Assembly (NCBI GenBank): GCA_002688315.1
Contig: NZCN01000012.1
Location: 1 to 57,829 of the forward strand
Direction: 5' to 3'
DNA: 57,829 bases
Source: Candidatus Woesearchaeota archaeon
Lineage (GTDB): Archaea; Nanobdellota; Nanobdellia; Woesearchaeales; UBA10216
In this document: in pieces, positions 11,455-20,954 of the stretch
How the letters are laid out: each line of letters begins with the position of its first letter
How positions within the stretch are numbered: position 1 is the first letter of the stretch
Program-made: the position numbers and the translations under genes
The notes under the pieces: generated by a model
Database searches by the model: none
Seen by the model: only the letters and a program-made list of their open reading frames with translations
What the model was told of the DNA's origin: nothing

Positions 11455-11772
11455 ATGGCAAAGAAAAAGAGGGCTAAAACAAAGGAAATGAGTGAAATTC
11501 AAACAACCATTGTTCTTGAGCATTCCAGAATGAATCGTGAAAAATCGCTTTTAGTGCTTGACAAATCTTTGCTGATGTATTTTTCTTTCATATTTGTAGG
11601 CGTAGTTGGATTTGTGGGCGGCTATATGAACTCAAAATTTCTTAACATTATGATTGTCTTAAGCTTTGGAGTTTTGGCTGTAGGCATAGTTCCTTATCTT
11701 TTAACAATGCATACTGAAGAAAAGAGGCTTAAATCACTTATGGGAAATAATAGAATTAGAGGTGGAAAATGA
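11455..11772 (+). CDS. Small two-TM membrane protein of pilus cluster
   Basis: Two hydrophobic segments; overlaps next ORF start. Confidence 0.6.
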   Translation: MAKKKRAKTKEMSEIQTTIVLEHSRMNREKSLLVLDKSLLMYFSFIFVGVVGFVGGYMNSKFLNIMIVLSFGVLAVGIVPYLLTMHTEEKRLKSLMGNNRIRGGK

Positions 11773-12305
11773 GCAGTGTAACTTTTTTTGCTAATAAAAA
11801 AGGCGTATCTCCATTAATAGCAACAGTTCTCCTCATAGCGTTTGCTGTTGCATTAGGAGCTGTAATAATGAACTGGGGGCGTGGTTTTGTACAAGATCAA
11901 ACAGCTAATGTTGAACAAACAACTGAAGTAGAAGTTGGATGCGCGTTAGATGTTCAACTGAAAGTGAGCGAGATTGGAGGAACACCTCAACTTTGCTATG
12001 GCGGAAGCAGTACAGAAGGATACTTTGAATTTACTCTTGATAATCAAGGCCGAAAAGATGTTAAGGAAATTGGCATAATAATACACGGGCAAAAAGCCAT
12101 ATATCAAAACTCAACCCTGAACAATTCTTTAATAATAGCAGGCGGAGCGCATTACAGGAATCTATCGTTCAACTTTGACACTTATGGTGATGTAAAGTAT
12201 GTGCGTTTCATACCTAAGATAGATATTTCAGGCGTTACAACACCTTGTTCTGGTTCTTCACTCCAGAAGGATGCTGCTGAAATAAGAAACTGTTCATCTT
12301 CATAA
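11769..12305 (+). CDS. Archaeal type IV pilin (pilin N-terminal domain)
   Basis: 'NKKGVSPLIATVLLIAFAVALGAVIMNWGRGF' is a canonical archaeal pilin N-terminus. Confidence 0.85.
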   Translation: MSSVTFFANKKGVSPLIATVLLIAFAVALGAVIMNWGRGFVQDQTANVEQTTEVEVGCALDVQLKVSEIGGTPQLCYGGSSTEGYFEFTLDNQGRKDVKEIGIIIHGQKAIYQNSTLNNSLIIAGGAHYRNLSFNFDTYGDVKYVRFIPKIDISGVTTPCSGSSLQKDAAEIRNCSSS

Positions 12306-12311
12306 AAGAAA

Positions 12312-12728
12312 ATGCCAAGTAAAACTACTAAAAAAGCTTTAGCCATATTCTTTTTGGTTTTTGGGATAGGCTTATCTGTTTTTATACTGACGCAAGGAAT
12401 TGACTTGTTTCGGGGATCAAAAGGTTATGTGACTGATACTGCAACGCCAAGCGTTGACTGCATCAAATTTTTTTATGAGATAGATAAAATAAGTTACGAG
12501 TCTGGAGAACTTGCTTTTACTATAAAAAACCTGGATTACAGCGAAGACTTTAGCAACATAACTGTTAAGGGAGAATCAAGCCAAACACTGCCTTTGATTG
12601 TGCCAAAAGGAACTTCGCAGCAAATTAGCGTGGGAGCTGATTTAACAACCAATTTCAGCTTTTACCCGGCTGGATGCCAAGTATACAAGACAACATGCAT
12701 GCTTACAGGGGAATGCAGTTCAGAGTAA
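12312..12728 (+). CDS. Membrane-anchored hypothetical protein of pilus cluster
   Basis: N-terminal TM, extracellular-like C-terminal region with Cys. Confidence 0.55.
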   Translation: MPSKTTKKALAIFFLVFGIGLSVFILTQGIDLFRGSKGYVTDTATPSVDCIKFFYEIDKISYESGELAFTIKNLDYSEDFSNITVKGESSQTLPLIVPKGTSQQISVGADLTTNFSFYPAGCQVYKTTCMLTGECSSE

Positions 12729-12801
12729 AGAATGCTGTTATTGACTATTGCTGATTAAAATTTTACGATTTTAGTTATGATAATGGCTGATGTGTTATAA
12801 A

Positions 12802-13512
12802 ATGCGAAGCAACAAAAAAGGAGTGATTTGGGTTTCTACAGTGATATACGTAATGATAGCTATAGTTGTCATGGTCATAGTTCTTGAAGCAGGCCTGCCT
12901 CTGATAAAAGGCATTACTGAAAAGAGCGCGTTTAACAAAATCAGAGATACTCTTGTATTGCTGGATAAGCAAATACAGCAAGTTGCTTCAGAAGGCCAAG
13001 GAAGCCAGCGTGTAATTCCAATAGAAATAACAGACGGGGAGCTATCTGTAAAAAATCAAAAACTTAGGTGGAAATTGGAAACAGGCACGCAATTAATTGA
13101 TTCCAGGACAAGAACAGAGCTTGGAAACCTGGTGATAGCGTCAGGTGTTGATGTAGATGCTGAACTTGTTGCTGATTATTTCATTGTTCAAAATTCCAGG
13201 ATTAAAATAAACTTTTCAAAAATAGGCAGCTCTTCAAATTTTACCAGAATAAACACTTCAACAATTATCAATAATATTTTCTTCAAAGATAGTAATGTGC
13301 AGACAAACGGAACATTTACTTTTTTTGTAAATGATAGCAGTTCAATAAACGGCACAGGATACACTAGCCTTGAGGATGAAGGAACAAGCCTTACAAGCGC
13401 GTCTGTTAAAGCTCACGTTAATAATTCTCTTGTTGAGTATGACTTAATCCTTACTTTGGACAGCAAAACAGACTTTTTCAGAGCAGCAATAGAGAACTAC
13501 AAGCAGAAATAA
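12802..13512 (+). CDS. Pilin-like protein
   Basis: ATG at 12802 gives 'MRSNKKGVIWVSTVIYVMIAIVVMVIVLEAG'; ORF track starts slightly upstream at 12790. Confidence 0.65.
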   Translation: MRSNKKGVIWVSTVIYVMIAIVVMVIVLEAGLPLIKGITEKSAFNKIRDTLVLLDKQIQQVASEGQGSQRVIPIEITDGELSVKNQKLRWKLETGTQLIDSRTRTELGNLVIASGVDVDAELVADYFIVQNSRIKINFSKIGSSSNFTRINTSTIINNIFFKDSNVQTNGTFTFFVNDSSSINGTGYTSLEDEGTSLTSASVKAHVNNSLVEYDLILTLDSKTDFFRAAIENYKQK

Positions 13513-13524
13513 AAAACTAAAACC

Positions 13525-13560
13525 TTTATAAATAGGTATATCTATTAGTATACTGATATA
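13525..13560 (+). promoter_or_regulatory. Putative TATA element and palindromic operator-like sequence upstream of secretion ATPase
   Basis: TTTATAAATA followed by TATATC-TATTAGTATACT-GATATA (6-bp arms, central AGTATACT palindrome). Confidence 0.35.
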
Positions 13561-13587
13561 GTAGCTTTAGCTGTAAAATGGGATGAG

Positions 13588-16557
13588 GTGATTACAGTAG
13601 CCGAAGTAAAAACAACAAAAAGCGCTAACCAAGTAACTTCAACTGCGCAACAACAGCCTGAACAAGCTGAAAAAGCTCCAAAATTCTTTATAGATTTAAG
13701 GCCAAGATTATTTAAGCTTCCTGAATTCAAGAATAAAGAACAGATAAATGTACGCTATCCTCTTTTGCCTCCGTATGCTTTTGCTCACATATACTGGGAT
13801 AAAAATCAAAAAGAACTGGTTTACAAAGTAGAAGAGCAGCTTCTTTCAGAAACTGAACAGGAACTTTTCAAGCTTATACAACTTGGCCTTGAAGAAATGA
13901 TTAACATTAGTTTTAGATACGCTAAAAAATCAGATTTAATAATAAATTATCTTGAAAAAAACGTCCAATCTATCCTTGCAGAGCTTGGCGCAAAAGTTTC
14001 CACTCAATCTTATCTCAAAATAATGTACTACATCTACCGCAATTTTATAGGCTTAAATAAAATAGAGCCTATAATAAACGACCCGTACATAGAAGACATA
14101 GAATGCAATGGAACAGGAACGCCTATCTATATTGTTCATAGAAAATATCAAAACTTAAAAACAAATATCATCTATAAAGATGCTTCAGAACTTGTTGACT
14201 TTGTGGAAAAACTTGCCCAAAAAACAGGGCGTTATGTTAGCTATGCAAAGCCATTGCTCGACGGAACTTTGCTGGACGGAAGCAGAGTTAACGCAACATA
14301 CACCAGCGATGTTACTACGCATGGCCCTACATTCACAATAAGAAAATTCACAAAAGAGCCGCTTACACCCTTGCACCTGATTAACTATGGAACTGCAGAT
14401 GCAGCAACGTTTGCATATGTATGGATGGCTATTGAAAATAAATTCAATGTAATAACAATTGGTGAAACAGCGTCGGGAAAAACAACATTTCTTAATTCAA
14501 TTTTGCAGTTTGTTCCTTCAGAAGCCCGTATAGTTTCAATAGAAGACACTAGAGAAATCAATTTAGCCCACCAAAACTGGATACCTGCTGTTGCAAGAGT
14601 GGGTTTTGGAATTCCTAATCTCTTGGGAAAACAATATGGTGAAATAACTTTGTTTGACCTGTTAAGAGAAACTTTCAGGCAAAATCCGGATTATGTTGTT
14701 GTGGGGGAGGTAAGAGGGCAGGAAACCTATGTTTTGTTCCAAGGCATGGCGTCTATCCCTGGTAATGAAAAAGTAATGGTGCTTCAGAATGACCAGCCTA
14801 AGTTAATTCCTATAGAACAAATAAATGATGTTAAAGACTGTAAAACAATATCCTATAATCCAAAAACGTGCGAGGTAAAAATATTGCCTGTAGCTGCACA
14901 TATAACACACCCAAGCAGGAAAGAGCTAGTTAAGATAACCACAAAAACTGGGCGTGAAATAACAGCAACTCCTGACCACTCTTTATTTACGTTAAATGAC
15001 AAAAACGAGTTGCTGGAAATTCCTGCCGGCAATTTGCAAGAAGGAGATAATATGATGATTTCTTCTAAAATACCTTGTGGTTATGCAGATATAAAAACTC
15101 TTAATTTGATAGATATCATACCCAACATAAGAATATATGCTCCTGAGAAAGTGCGGGAAGCTTCTCATAAACTAGGCTATTATCAAGCTTCCAGTGTTTG
15201 CGGCATAGTTTCTATTACAGACTATTATTCCCCTTTCAAAAAAGCAAACCCTGCTTCTATGAATTCAGAGACTTTCTTTAATTTAATGGGCGAAGCAGGA
15301 ATGGTTGCGGAGTATTCTTCACTAAAAGTCAAGCTTCTTAGAAAAAGCAGACCTATTGACTCAGAAGTTGAAATAAATGATGAATTTTTGAGGTTGCTTG
15401 GTTACTACATATCTGAAGGTACTGTGAATTTTTCAGGTAAAAACAGCTCATTTGCTCTATACAGCAAAAATCTGGAAGTTCTCGAAGATATGCGGAAATG
15501 CATGGCAACTGTAACTAAAATAAACCCTGTTGAAAGAACAACAACTGGTTTTGGCACATCACAAGAACTAAAAGTTGGTAATAAAATATACTCTGAGTTG
15601 CTTAACGCGCTATGCGGAAAAGGTTCTTCTAATAAACATATTCCCTCATTTATGTTTGGCTTATCCAAAGAAAGAATTGGAAAATTTTTAGCAGCTTTAT
15701 ACACTGGCGATGGTTATACTACAAAACACTCTTTCGGCTATAATACAATTTCAAAAGAATTAGCTCAACAAGTGCAGCAATTGTTGCTGGTTTATGGAAT
15801 TGTTGCATCGCTTTACAAATCTAAAACAAAGAAAAACAAGGAAATATACGGTGTTGTATTTTATAAAAAAGATGATATGGACGAGTTCTTAAAATACACT
15901 GAAGTTTTAGGAAAGAAAAAATTTGAGATGAAAAAATTCGCACTTCCATCAAGAAAAGTTAGAGATGCATATGTTGATAAAGTTAAAAAAATTGAAAAAA
16001 TAACTCTTAAAAAACCTATCCCTGTTTACGACTTATCTGTTCCTGGTACAGAAAATTTCTTAAGCGCTACAGGTGTTATATTGCATAATTCCGGACATTC
16101 AAGTTATTCCACGTTCCACGCAGCGTCTGTTGAAACGCTTGTCAAGCGTCTCGAAACACCGCCAATCAATCTGCCTGCATCACTTGTGGATTCACTTGAT
16201 ATAATCATAAACGTAGTGCATCTTAAAGACCAAAAACGCAACATAAGAAGAATGACAAACCTGAAAGAAGTTATAGAAGTAAAGCAGCAGCTAGGAACTG
16301 TTGACTCAAACACTTTGTTTGAGTGGGATCCTATAAAAGATGCTGTAAATTATAATGGGCATTCTCACATTCTTTCGATAATAAGCAAAAGAACTGGAAT
16401 TCCTATAGCAAAGCTTGAAGCAGAGCTTCAAATTAGAACAAAAATCCTTCAAAGAATGATTGAAAAAAATATACTGAATCATTCTGAATTCACAAAAGTC
16501 ATTAACCTTTATTATAAAGAGCCTAAAATAGTCATTCGCGAGCTCGGAATAAAATGA
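13588..16557 (+). CDS. Type II/IV secretion (KlbA/TadA-like) ATPase interrupted by an intein
   Basis: Walker A 'GETASGKTTFLNSILQF', 'SIEDTREI', 'VVVGEVRGQETYVLFQGMA', His box 'SGHSSYSTFHAAS'; GTG start at 13588. Confidence 0.93.
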   Translation: MITVAEVKTTKSANQVTSTAQQQPEQAEKAPKFFIDLRPRLFKLPEFKNKEQINVRYPLLPPYAFAHIYWDKNQKELVYKVEEQLLSETEQELFKLIQLGLEEMINISFRYAKKSDLIINYLEKNVQSILAELGAKVSTQSYLKIMYYIYRNFIGLNKIEPIINDPYIEDIECNGTGTPIYIVHRKYQNLKTNIIYKDASELVDFVEKLAQKTGRYVSYAKPLLDGTLLDGSRVNATYTSDVTTHGPTFTIRKFTKEPLTPLHLINYGTADAATFAYVWMAIENKFNVITIGETASGKTTFLNSILQFVPSEARIVSIEDTREINLAHQNWIPAVARVGFGIPNLLGKQYGEITLFDLLRETFRQNPDYVVVGEVRGQETYVLFQGMASIPGNEKVMVLQNDQPKLIPIEQINDVKDCKTISYNPKTCEVKILPVAAHITHPSRKELVKITTKTGREITATPDHSLFTLNDKNELLEIPAGNLQEGDNMMISSKIPCGYADIKTLNLIDIIPNIRIYAPEKVREASHKLGYYQASSVCGIVSITDYYSPFKKANPASMNSETFFNLMGEAGMVAEYSSLKVKLLRKSRPIDSEVEINDEFLRLLGYYISEGTVNFSGKNSSFALYSKNLEVLEDMRKCMATVTKINPVERTTTGFGTSQELKVGNKIYSELLNALCGKGSSNKHIPSFMFGLSKERIGKFLAALYTGDGYTTKHSFGYNTISKELAQQVQQLLLVYGIVASLYKSKTKKNKEIYGVVFYKKDDMDEFLKYTEVLGKKKFEMKKFALPSRKVRDAYVDKVKKIEKITLKKPIPVYDLSVPGTENFLSATGVILHNSGHSSYSTFHAASVETLVKRLETPPINLPASLVDSLDIIINVVHLKDQKRNIRRMTNLKEVIEVKQQLGTVDSNTLFEWDPIKDAVNYNGHSHILSIISKRTGIPIAKLEAELQIRTKILQRMIEKNILNHSEFTKVINLYYKEPKIVIRELGIK
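14752..16089 (+). other. Intein with LAGLIDADG homing endonuclease (446 codons, Ser1 ... His-Asn / Ser+1)
   Basis: Begins 'SIPGNEKVMV'; block B 'GREITATPDHSLFT'; dodecapeptides 'LLGYYISEGTV' and 'FLAALYTGDGYT'; C-terminus 'VYDLSVPGTENFLSATGVILHN' before Ser+1; exteins join as VLFQGMA-SGHSSYSTFHA. Confidence 0.93.
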
Positions 16558-16772
16558 AACTGAAAACAGAAATTCTTTCTGAGAATTTATATGAAATAAA
16601 CTCACTTATTTCGCTTTACAGAAACTACGCAAAATCTTTCCCTCAAGAAACAGAAGATATTAAAAGCTCTCAAAAAGAGATGAAAATAATTAAAGAAAAA
16701 ATTCTAAAACAACTTCTCGACCTGAAAAAAATAGTGAAAAAATTAGAATTGGAAGTTGTTCCTAAGAATTGA
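16554..16772 (+). CDS. Small coiled-coil/charged hypothetical protein
   Basis: ORF overlapping ATPase stop and next start; Lys/Glu-rich. Confidence 0.6.
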   Translation: MKLKTEILSENLYEINSLISLYRNYAKSFPQETEDIKSSQKEMKIIKEKILKQLLDLKKIVKKLELEVVPKN

Positions 16773-18943
16773 AAATGGCACATAAAAATGCGGAACAGCT
16801 CATAGCAGAAACTGAAGAGATTGTAAAAGAGCTTGGAGTTTATGAGAACTATAAAGAAAACTTGCTGAAATCCATCAAGAATGTTGAAAAAAACTACAAA
16901 AACAAATCTCTAAGCTATATTCCTTATGAACGCAAACTTAAATCCATACTTAAAGGAAAAACAAAAGAAGAATGGATTGAATACTATAACTCTTACGAAT
17001 ATTCTTTGCTCAAGAAAATTGAACTTATAGCATCACAACTTTTTAACATTGTTTATGACGATGAAACTTATAAGCAACTCGCAACTTCAAAAAAACAAGC
17101 TGTTCCAGTTAAGGAAAGAAAAATTGAAGTTTTTAACATTGACAATGAAATTCTCAAACTAAAGGAGCTTATGCAAAAAAGCCATGCATTGCCTGAAGCA
17201 GAAGCTATTGTTAAGAAAATTGACATAAATATCCCTGAATTTGAAAAAATTAAAGAAGACATAAGGCGTACAGAAGACGCTTCTGAAAAAGCAAGAGTAG
17301 TCTACGAGGAGAAACAGGCAAAAGCGCTTGCTGAAAAGAAAAGCAAAGAAATTATCGAACCTAAGAAACAGAAAATTGTTGTTGCAGAAGAAAAGCCAAA
17401 AGCTGCAGCTAAAATACCGTCTTTTAAGCGCAACTTTTTCCCAAAAGTTCATTTGAAACTCCCTAATGTGAAATTTCCTAAACTTAATTTTTCACTAAAA
17501 AACGGCAAGCAAGAATTTTTATCAAGTTTTGACAAAATAAGCAGCTTTATTAAACAGCTGCATTTTTCTTCAAAAACAAAAGCCAAACCGGTTAGCGCCC
17601 CGTCAACTCAGAAATTCATGTCTTTTTCAAAAATTCCTGATGTTCAGGAAGAAAAGCCTGAGAAAAAAACTCCTAAAAAGAAATTCAATATATCTGATAA
17701 ATTTAAATCATTATTCCCTAAGAAAAAAGAGGTTTTTGTTGAAGAAATTGTTTCAATGGAAAAAACTTCTGATAAATCTTCTGAAAATGAAAAAATTGCT
17801 ACTGAGGAAGCTGGTGTTGCTTTTAGCTGGTTTTCTCCAAAAAGATTTCTTGCAGAACTTACAGGGAAGTTTGAGAAAAAGCGGGAACCAATTCTTGGAG
17901 CAAGCACAACAGTCCCAACACATATGAAAAAACTCAGAGAAATGAGAAAAAAGCTTTACCATTCAGAACGTCTTTCTGTATTTGACACTACTTTGCTGGC
18001 TCAGGAAGCAAAAAGAATTAAAAGAATTCTTGCAGTTGAAAAGAAAGAAGTTTATAAGGGAAGTTCGCTTGGGCTTATAGCTAATGTAACTGTCAGAAAA
18101 ATATCTTTGTTTTTTGTAAATAATTTTCCTCAGTTTTTTGGATACCTTTACAATTCTCTGAGAGCAGCTAATGTTAGAGTTCTTTCAAATACTTACGTAA
18201 ATATAATGATTCTTGTTTCACTTATGTTAACTGTTGGTACGTTCTTTCTCTTGTTGTTTGTTTTCTTTGCATTGAACTATCCAATTTATCAGATAGCTCT
18301 TAGGAGCTTTATCTTTAGCATTATAGCAGGAGGGCTTTGCGCAAGCATCTTTTACACTTATCCTTTCATGAAAATACGCGAAAGACGGCGCAAAACAACA
18401 GTTAACCTGCCTTTTGCAATAAATCATATGTCTGCTGTTGCAACTTCAGGGGTTCCTCCTGCAAGAATATTTGAATTGATAGCAGCTTCTGGCGAATATG
18501 ATGAAGTAGGTGTTGAAGTAAAGAAAATAGTGGATTTTACAAACATATTTGGATATGACCTTTTGACAGCAATAAAGGCTGTGGCATCAACTACTCCTAG
18601 CTTAGTTTTCAGAAAATTTCTTGAAGGCTTGGTTAGCACTATTGAGACTGGCGGTGATTTAGTCGCTTACTTCAGGCAACAGGCTAACGAAGCAGCTTTA
18701 ACTTATAAGCTTGAGAGGCAGCGTTATAACGAAACAGTAAGCACATATTCAGACATTTATACAGGGGTTCTTATAGCTGCCCCGCTTTTTTTCATAGCTG
18801 CAATGGCTATGATTAACCTTCTTGGAGGCTCTCTTGGCGGCATGGGTGTTGGAACGGTAATGGCTTTGGGTTCTTATGTTGCCATACCTTTGCTTAACAT
18901 AGGATTCATAATCTTCTTACAGATGACGCAGCCAGAAGTTTAA
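16769..18943 (+). CDS. TadC/FlaJ-like type II secretion F-domain membrane protein with long charged N-terminal extension
   Basis: 'FAINHMSAVATSGVPPARIFELIA', 'GGDLVAYFRQQANEA', C-terminal TM pairs; ~400 aa Lys-rich N-terminal extension. Confidence 0.85.
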   Translation: MKMAHKNAEQLIAETEEIVKELGVYENYKENLLKSIKNVEKNYKNKSLSYIPYERKLKSILKGKTKEEWIEYYNSYEYSLLKKIELIASQLFNIVYDDETYKQLATSKKQAVPVKERKIEVFNIDNEILKLKELMQKSHALPEAEAIVKKIDINIPEFEKIKEDIRRTEDASEKARVVYEEKQAKALAEKKSKEIIEPKKQKIVVAEEKPKAAAKIPSFKRNFFPKVHLKLPNVKFPKLNFSLKNGKQEFLSSFDKISSFIKQLHFSSKTKAKPVSAPSTQKFMSFSKIPDVQEEKPEKKTPKKKFNISDKFKSLFPKKKEVFVEEIVSMEKTSDKSSENEKIATEEAGVAFSWFSPKRFLAELTGKFEKKREPILGASTTVPTHMKKLREMRKKLYHSERLSVFDTTLLAQEAKRIKRILAVEKKEVYKGSSLGLIANVTVRKISLFFVNNFPQFFGYLYNSLRAANVRVLSNTYVNIMILVSLMLTVGTFFLLLFVFFALNYPIYQIALRSFIFSIIAGGLCASIFYTYPFMKIRERRRKTTVNLPFAINHMSAVATSGVPPARIFELIAASGEYDEVGVEVKKIVDFTNIFGYDLLTAIKAVASTTPSLVFRKFLEGLVSTIETGGDLVAYFRQQANEAALTYKLERQRYNETVSTYSDIYTGVLIAAPLFFIAAMAMINLLGGSLGGMGVGTVMALGSYVAIPLLNIGFIIFLQMTQPEV

Positions 18944-19650
18944 GGTTGTACAAGCTTAAAATAAACTCTTCTGTTACTTTTTCCTTTGTTTTTTATTTCC
19001 AAAACTTCTATTTGGCCAATTTCTGAAGTGTTTGCAACATGAGTTCCGCCATCTGCTTGCGTGTCAACATCGCCTATTTCAACTATTCTTAAGTTTTCAA
19101 CTTGTGGAGGCACAGCATTTGCTAATTTTACCATGCCTGGTCTTTTCAGTGCTTCTTCCCTCTTCATAAAGTACATTTTTATCAGCATGTTTTTCTTTAT
19201 CGCGTTGTTGGCTTCTTTTACATATTCTGCTACTTTTTCCCGGTCGAAATCTTCAAGACTGAAATCAATCCTTGTTTTTTCAAGGTCTATCTGGCCGCCA
19301 GTTATCAGTGCGCCTGCCTGTTGATGCACTATTGAAGAAAGAATGTGCAGCGCTGTATGATATCTCATTAAAACATGCCTTCTTTTCCAGTCAAGAACGC
19401 AATGAACTTTGTCTTCTTTTTGCAAACCTTCTTTGTCAAGATGATGCATTATTTTACCTTGTTCTTTTCTGACATCAATTACTTTGTACTGTTCATTTCC
19501 AGCAGTTATTGTTCCCTGGTCAGAAGGCTGTCCTCCGCCTTGATAGCAGAAAATGCTTTTGTCAAGCTCAACTTTGCTGCCTTCCACACTGGCAACTTCT
19601 GCATCAAGCTCTTTTATGTAACAATCATCAAGAAACACTGTTTGAGTCAT
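18940..19650 (-). CDS. alaX: Alanyl-tRNA editing protein AlaX-like (misacylated Ala-tRNA deacylase)
   Basis: 'CYQGGGQPSDQGTI', 'HTALHIL' HxxxH, 'DGGTHVANTSEIG'. Confidence 0.88.
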   Translation of the reverse strand: MTQTVFLDDCYIKELDAEVASVEGSKVELDKSIFCYQGGGQPSDQGTITAGNEQYKVIDVRKEQGKIMHHLDKEGLQKEDKVHCVLDWKRRHVLMRYHTALHILSSIVHQQAGALITGGQIDLEKTRIDFSLEDFDREKVAEYVKEANNAIKKNMLIKMYFMKREEALKRPGMVKLANAVPPQVENLRIVEIGDVDTQADGGTHVANTSEIGQIEVLEIKNKGKSNRRVYFKLVQP

Positions 19651-19760
19651 ATTATAACGTTTTTTACTGCTAATATTTATAGTTAATCATAAACTTAACC
19701 ATAACGAAAACTATTAAATAGCTAAAAAAACAAAATAAACTGGTAAAAAAGAGGCTCTTT

Positions 19761-20663
19761 ATGGTAAAGCTAAAATTTAGCAGGAAAAACCAGGTTACAA
19801 TTGGTATAGGCTTGTTTATCCTAGCTATTGATTTTTTCTTCTTTTTTGGGGAAATATTGTTTGTTCCAATGATAGCTGTTGCTGTTACGGTTGCATGGCT
19901 GCCTTTCTGGCTTGATGTGTTTGCTGAAAATAAAAGGCAAAAAGAGCTTGAAACAAGGTTTCCTGATTTTGTTAGGAACCTTACAGGAGCTATTAAATCA
20001 GGAATGCCTGCTTCGCAAGCAGTTATCCAGGTTTCTGACACTGATTACGGGTCTTTGATGCCTTTTGTTAAAAAATTTTCCAATCAACTTGAATGGGCTA
20101 TGCCTTTCCATAAAGCATTTGTAAACTTTGGAAAAGAGACAGAAAATCCTGTGATAAGAAGAGCTATAGCCACTATGATTCAGGCAGAGCAGGCAGGAGG
20201 AAACATAGAGGATGTTCTTACTTCGATAACAGATTCGCTGATTGAAATTAAAAAAATAAAAGAAGAGAGAAAATCCAGCATACATGCGCAAGTGATGCAA
20301 AGCTACATAATCTTCTTTGTTTTTCTGGGTATAATGATTCTGATTCAGAATTTGCTTATACCTTACATGGCAAACTTTGGCGATGCGCAAGATTCTGGGC
20401 TTGGAATCACAGAAACAAGTTCAGGAAACTTAAATCTTGATGCATCTCTTGATTTTTCATCTCCTTTAAACTTTTTTAAGTCTTTTACAGTATGGGTTGT
20501 GAGCATTAAGGGTGTTTTCCTATTTTTAGCCTTAATTCAGGGATTTTTCGCAGGAGTTGTCCTTGGAAAACTTGCAGAAGGAGACTTAACTTCTGGATTA
20601 AAACACTCGTTAATAATGGGAACAATAGCTTTTATAACAATAACTGTTGCGCAAAGCATATGA
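19761..20663 (+). CDS. TadC/FlaJ-like type II secretion F-domain membrane protein
   Basis: 'RFPDFVRNLTGAIKSGMPASQAVIQV', 'AGGNIEDVLTSITDSLIEIKKIKEERKSS' plus C-terminal TMs. Confidence 0.85.
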   Translation: MVKLKFSRKNQVTIGIGLFILAIDFFFFFGEILFVPMIAVAVTVAWLPFWLDVFAENKRQKELETRFPDFVRNLTGAIKSGMPASQAVIQVSDTDYGSLMPFVKKFSNQLEWAMPFHKAFVNFGKETENPVIRRAIATMIQAEQAGGNIEDVLTSITDSLIEIKKIKEERKSSIHAQVMQSYIIFFVFLGIMILIQNLLIPYMANFGDAQDSGLGITETSSGNLNLDASLDFSSPLNFFKSFTVWVVSIKGVFLFLALIQGFFAGVVLGKLAEGDLTSGLKHSLIMGTIAFITITVAQSI

Positions 20664-20720
20664 TTTCTATGAAATTTTAACCACAACCTTTTTATATTAG
20701 TTATATTTAATCTAACTACA

Positions 20721-20954
20721 ATGGAAGTTGTTGCTAAAGCTAAAAAATGGGGAAGTTCGTTAGGAGTAGTTATACCTAAAGACTTTGTTGACAGATTAGG
20801 GATACGCGCAGAAGACAAAGTTATAATCGACTTAAAAACTCCTGGCAAAAGTGATGTTTTGAAGAAGCTTTTTGGCAAAGGAAAAGGCAAAGGAGAAAGA
20901 AAAACAGCACAGGAATGGAAAGATGAATTCAGAAGAACACTTTACAAAGACTAA
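20721..20954 (+). CDS. AbrB/SpoVT-like antitoxin
   Basis: 'AKKWGSSLGVVIPKDFVDRLGIRAEDKVIIDL' swapped-hairpin motif. Confidence 0.82.
   Translation: MEVVAKAKKWGSSLGVVIPKDFVDRLGIRAEDKVIIDLKTPGKSDVLKKLFGKGKGKGERKTAQEWKDEFRRTLYKD

Noticed and set aside
14752-16089. Group I/II intron in the ATPase gene
   Set aside because: Insertion is in-frame with complete intein splicing motifs and LAGLIDADG; it is an intein
17640-17962. Overlapping ORFs on both strands in the TadC N-terminal extension
   Set aside because: Lys/Phe bias of AT-rich sequence; the 724-aa frame continues into a recognisable T2SSF domain
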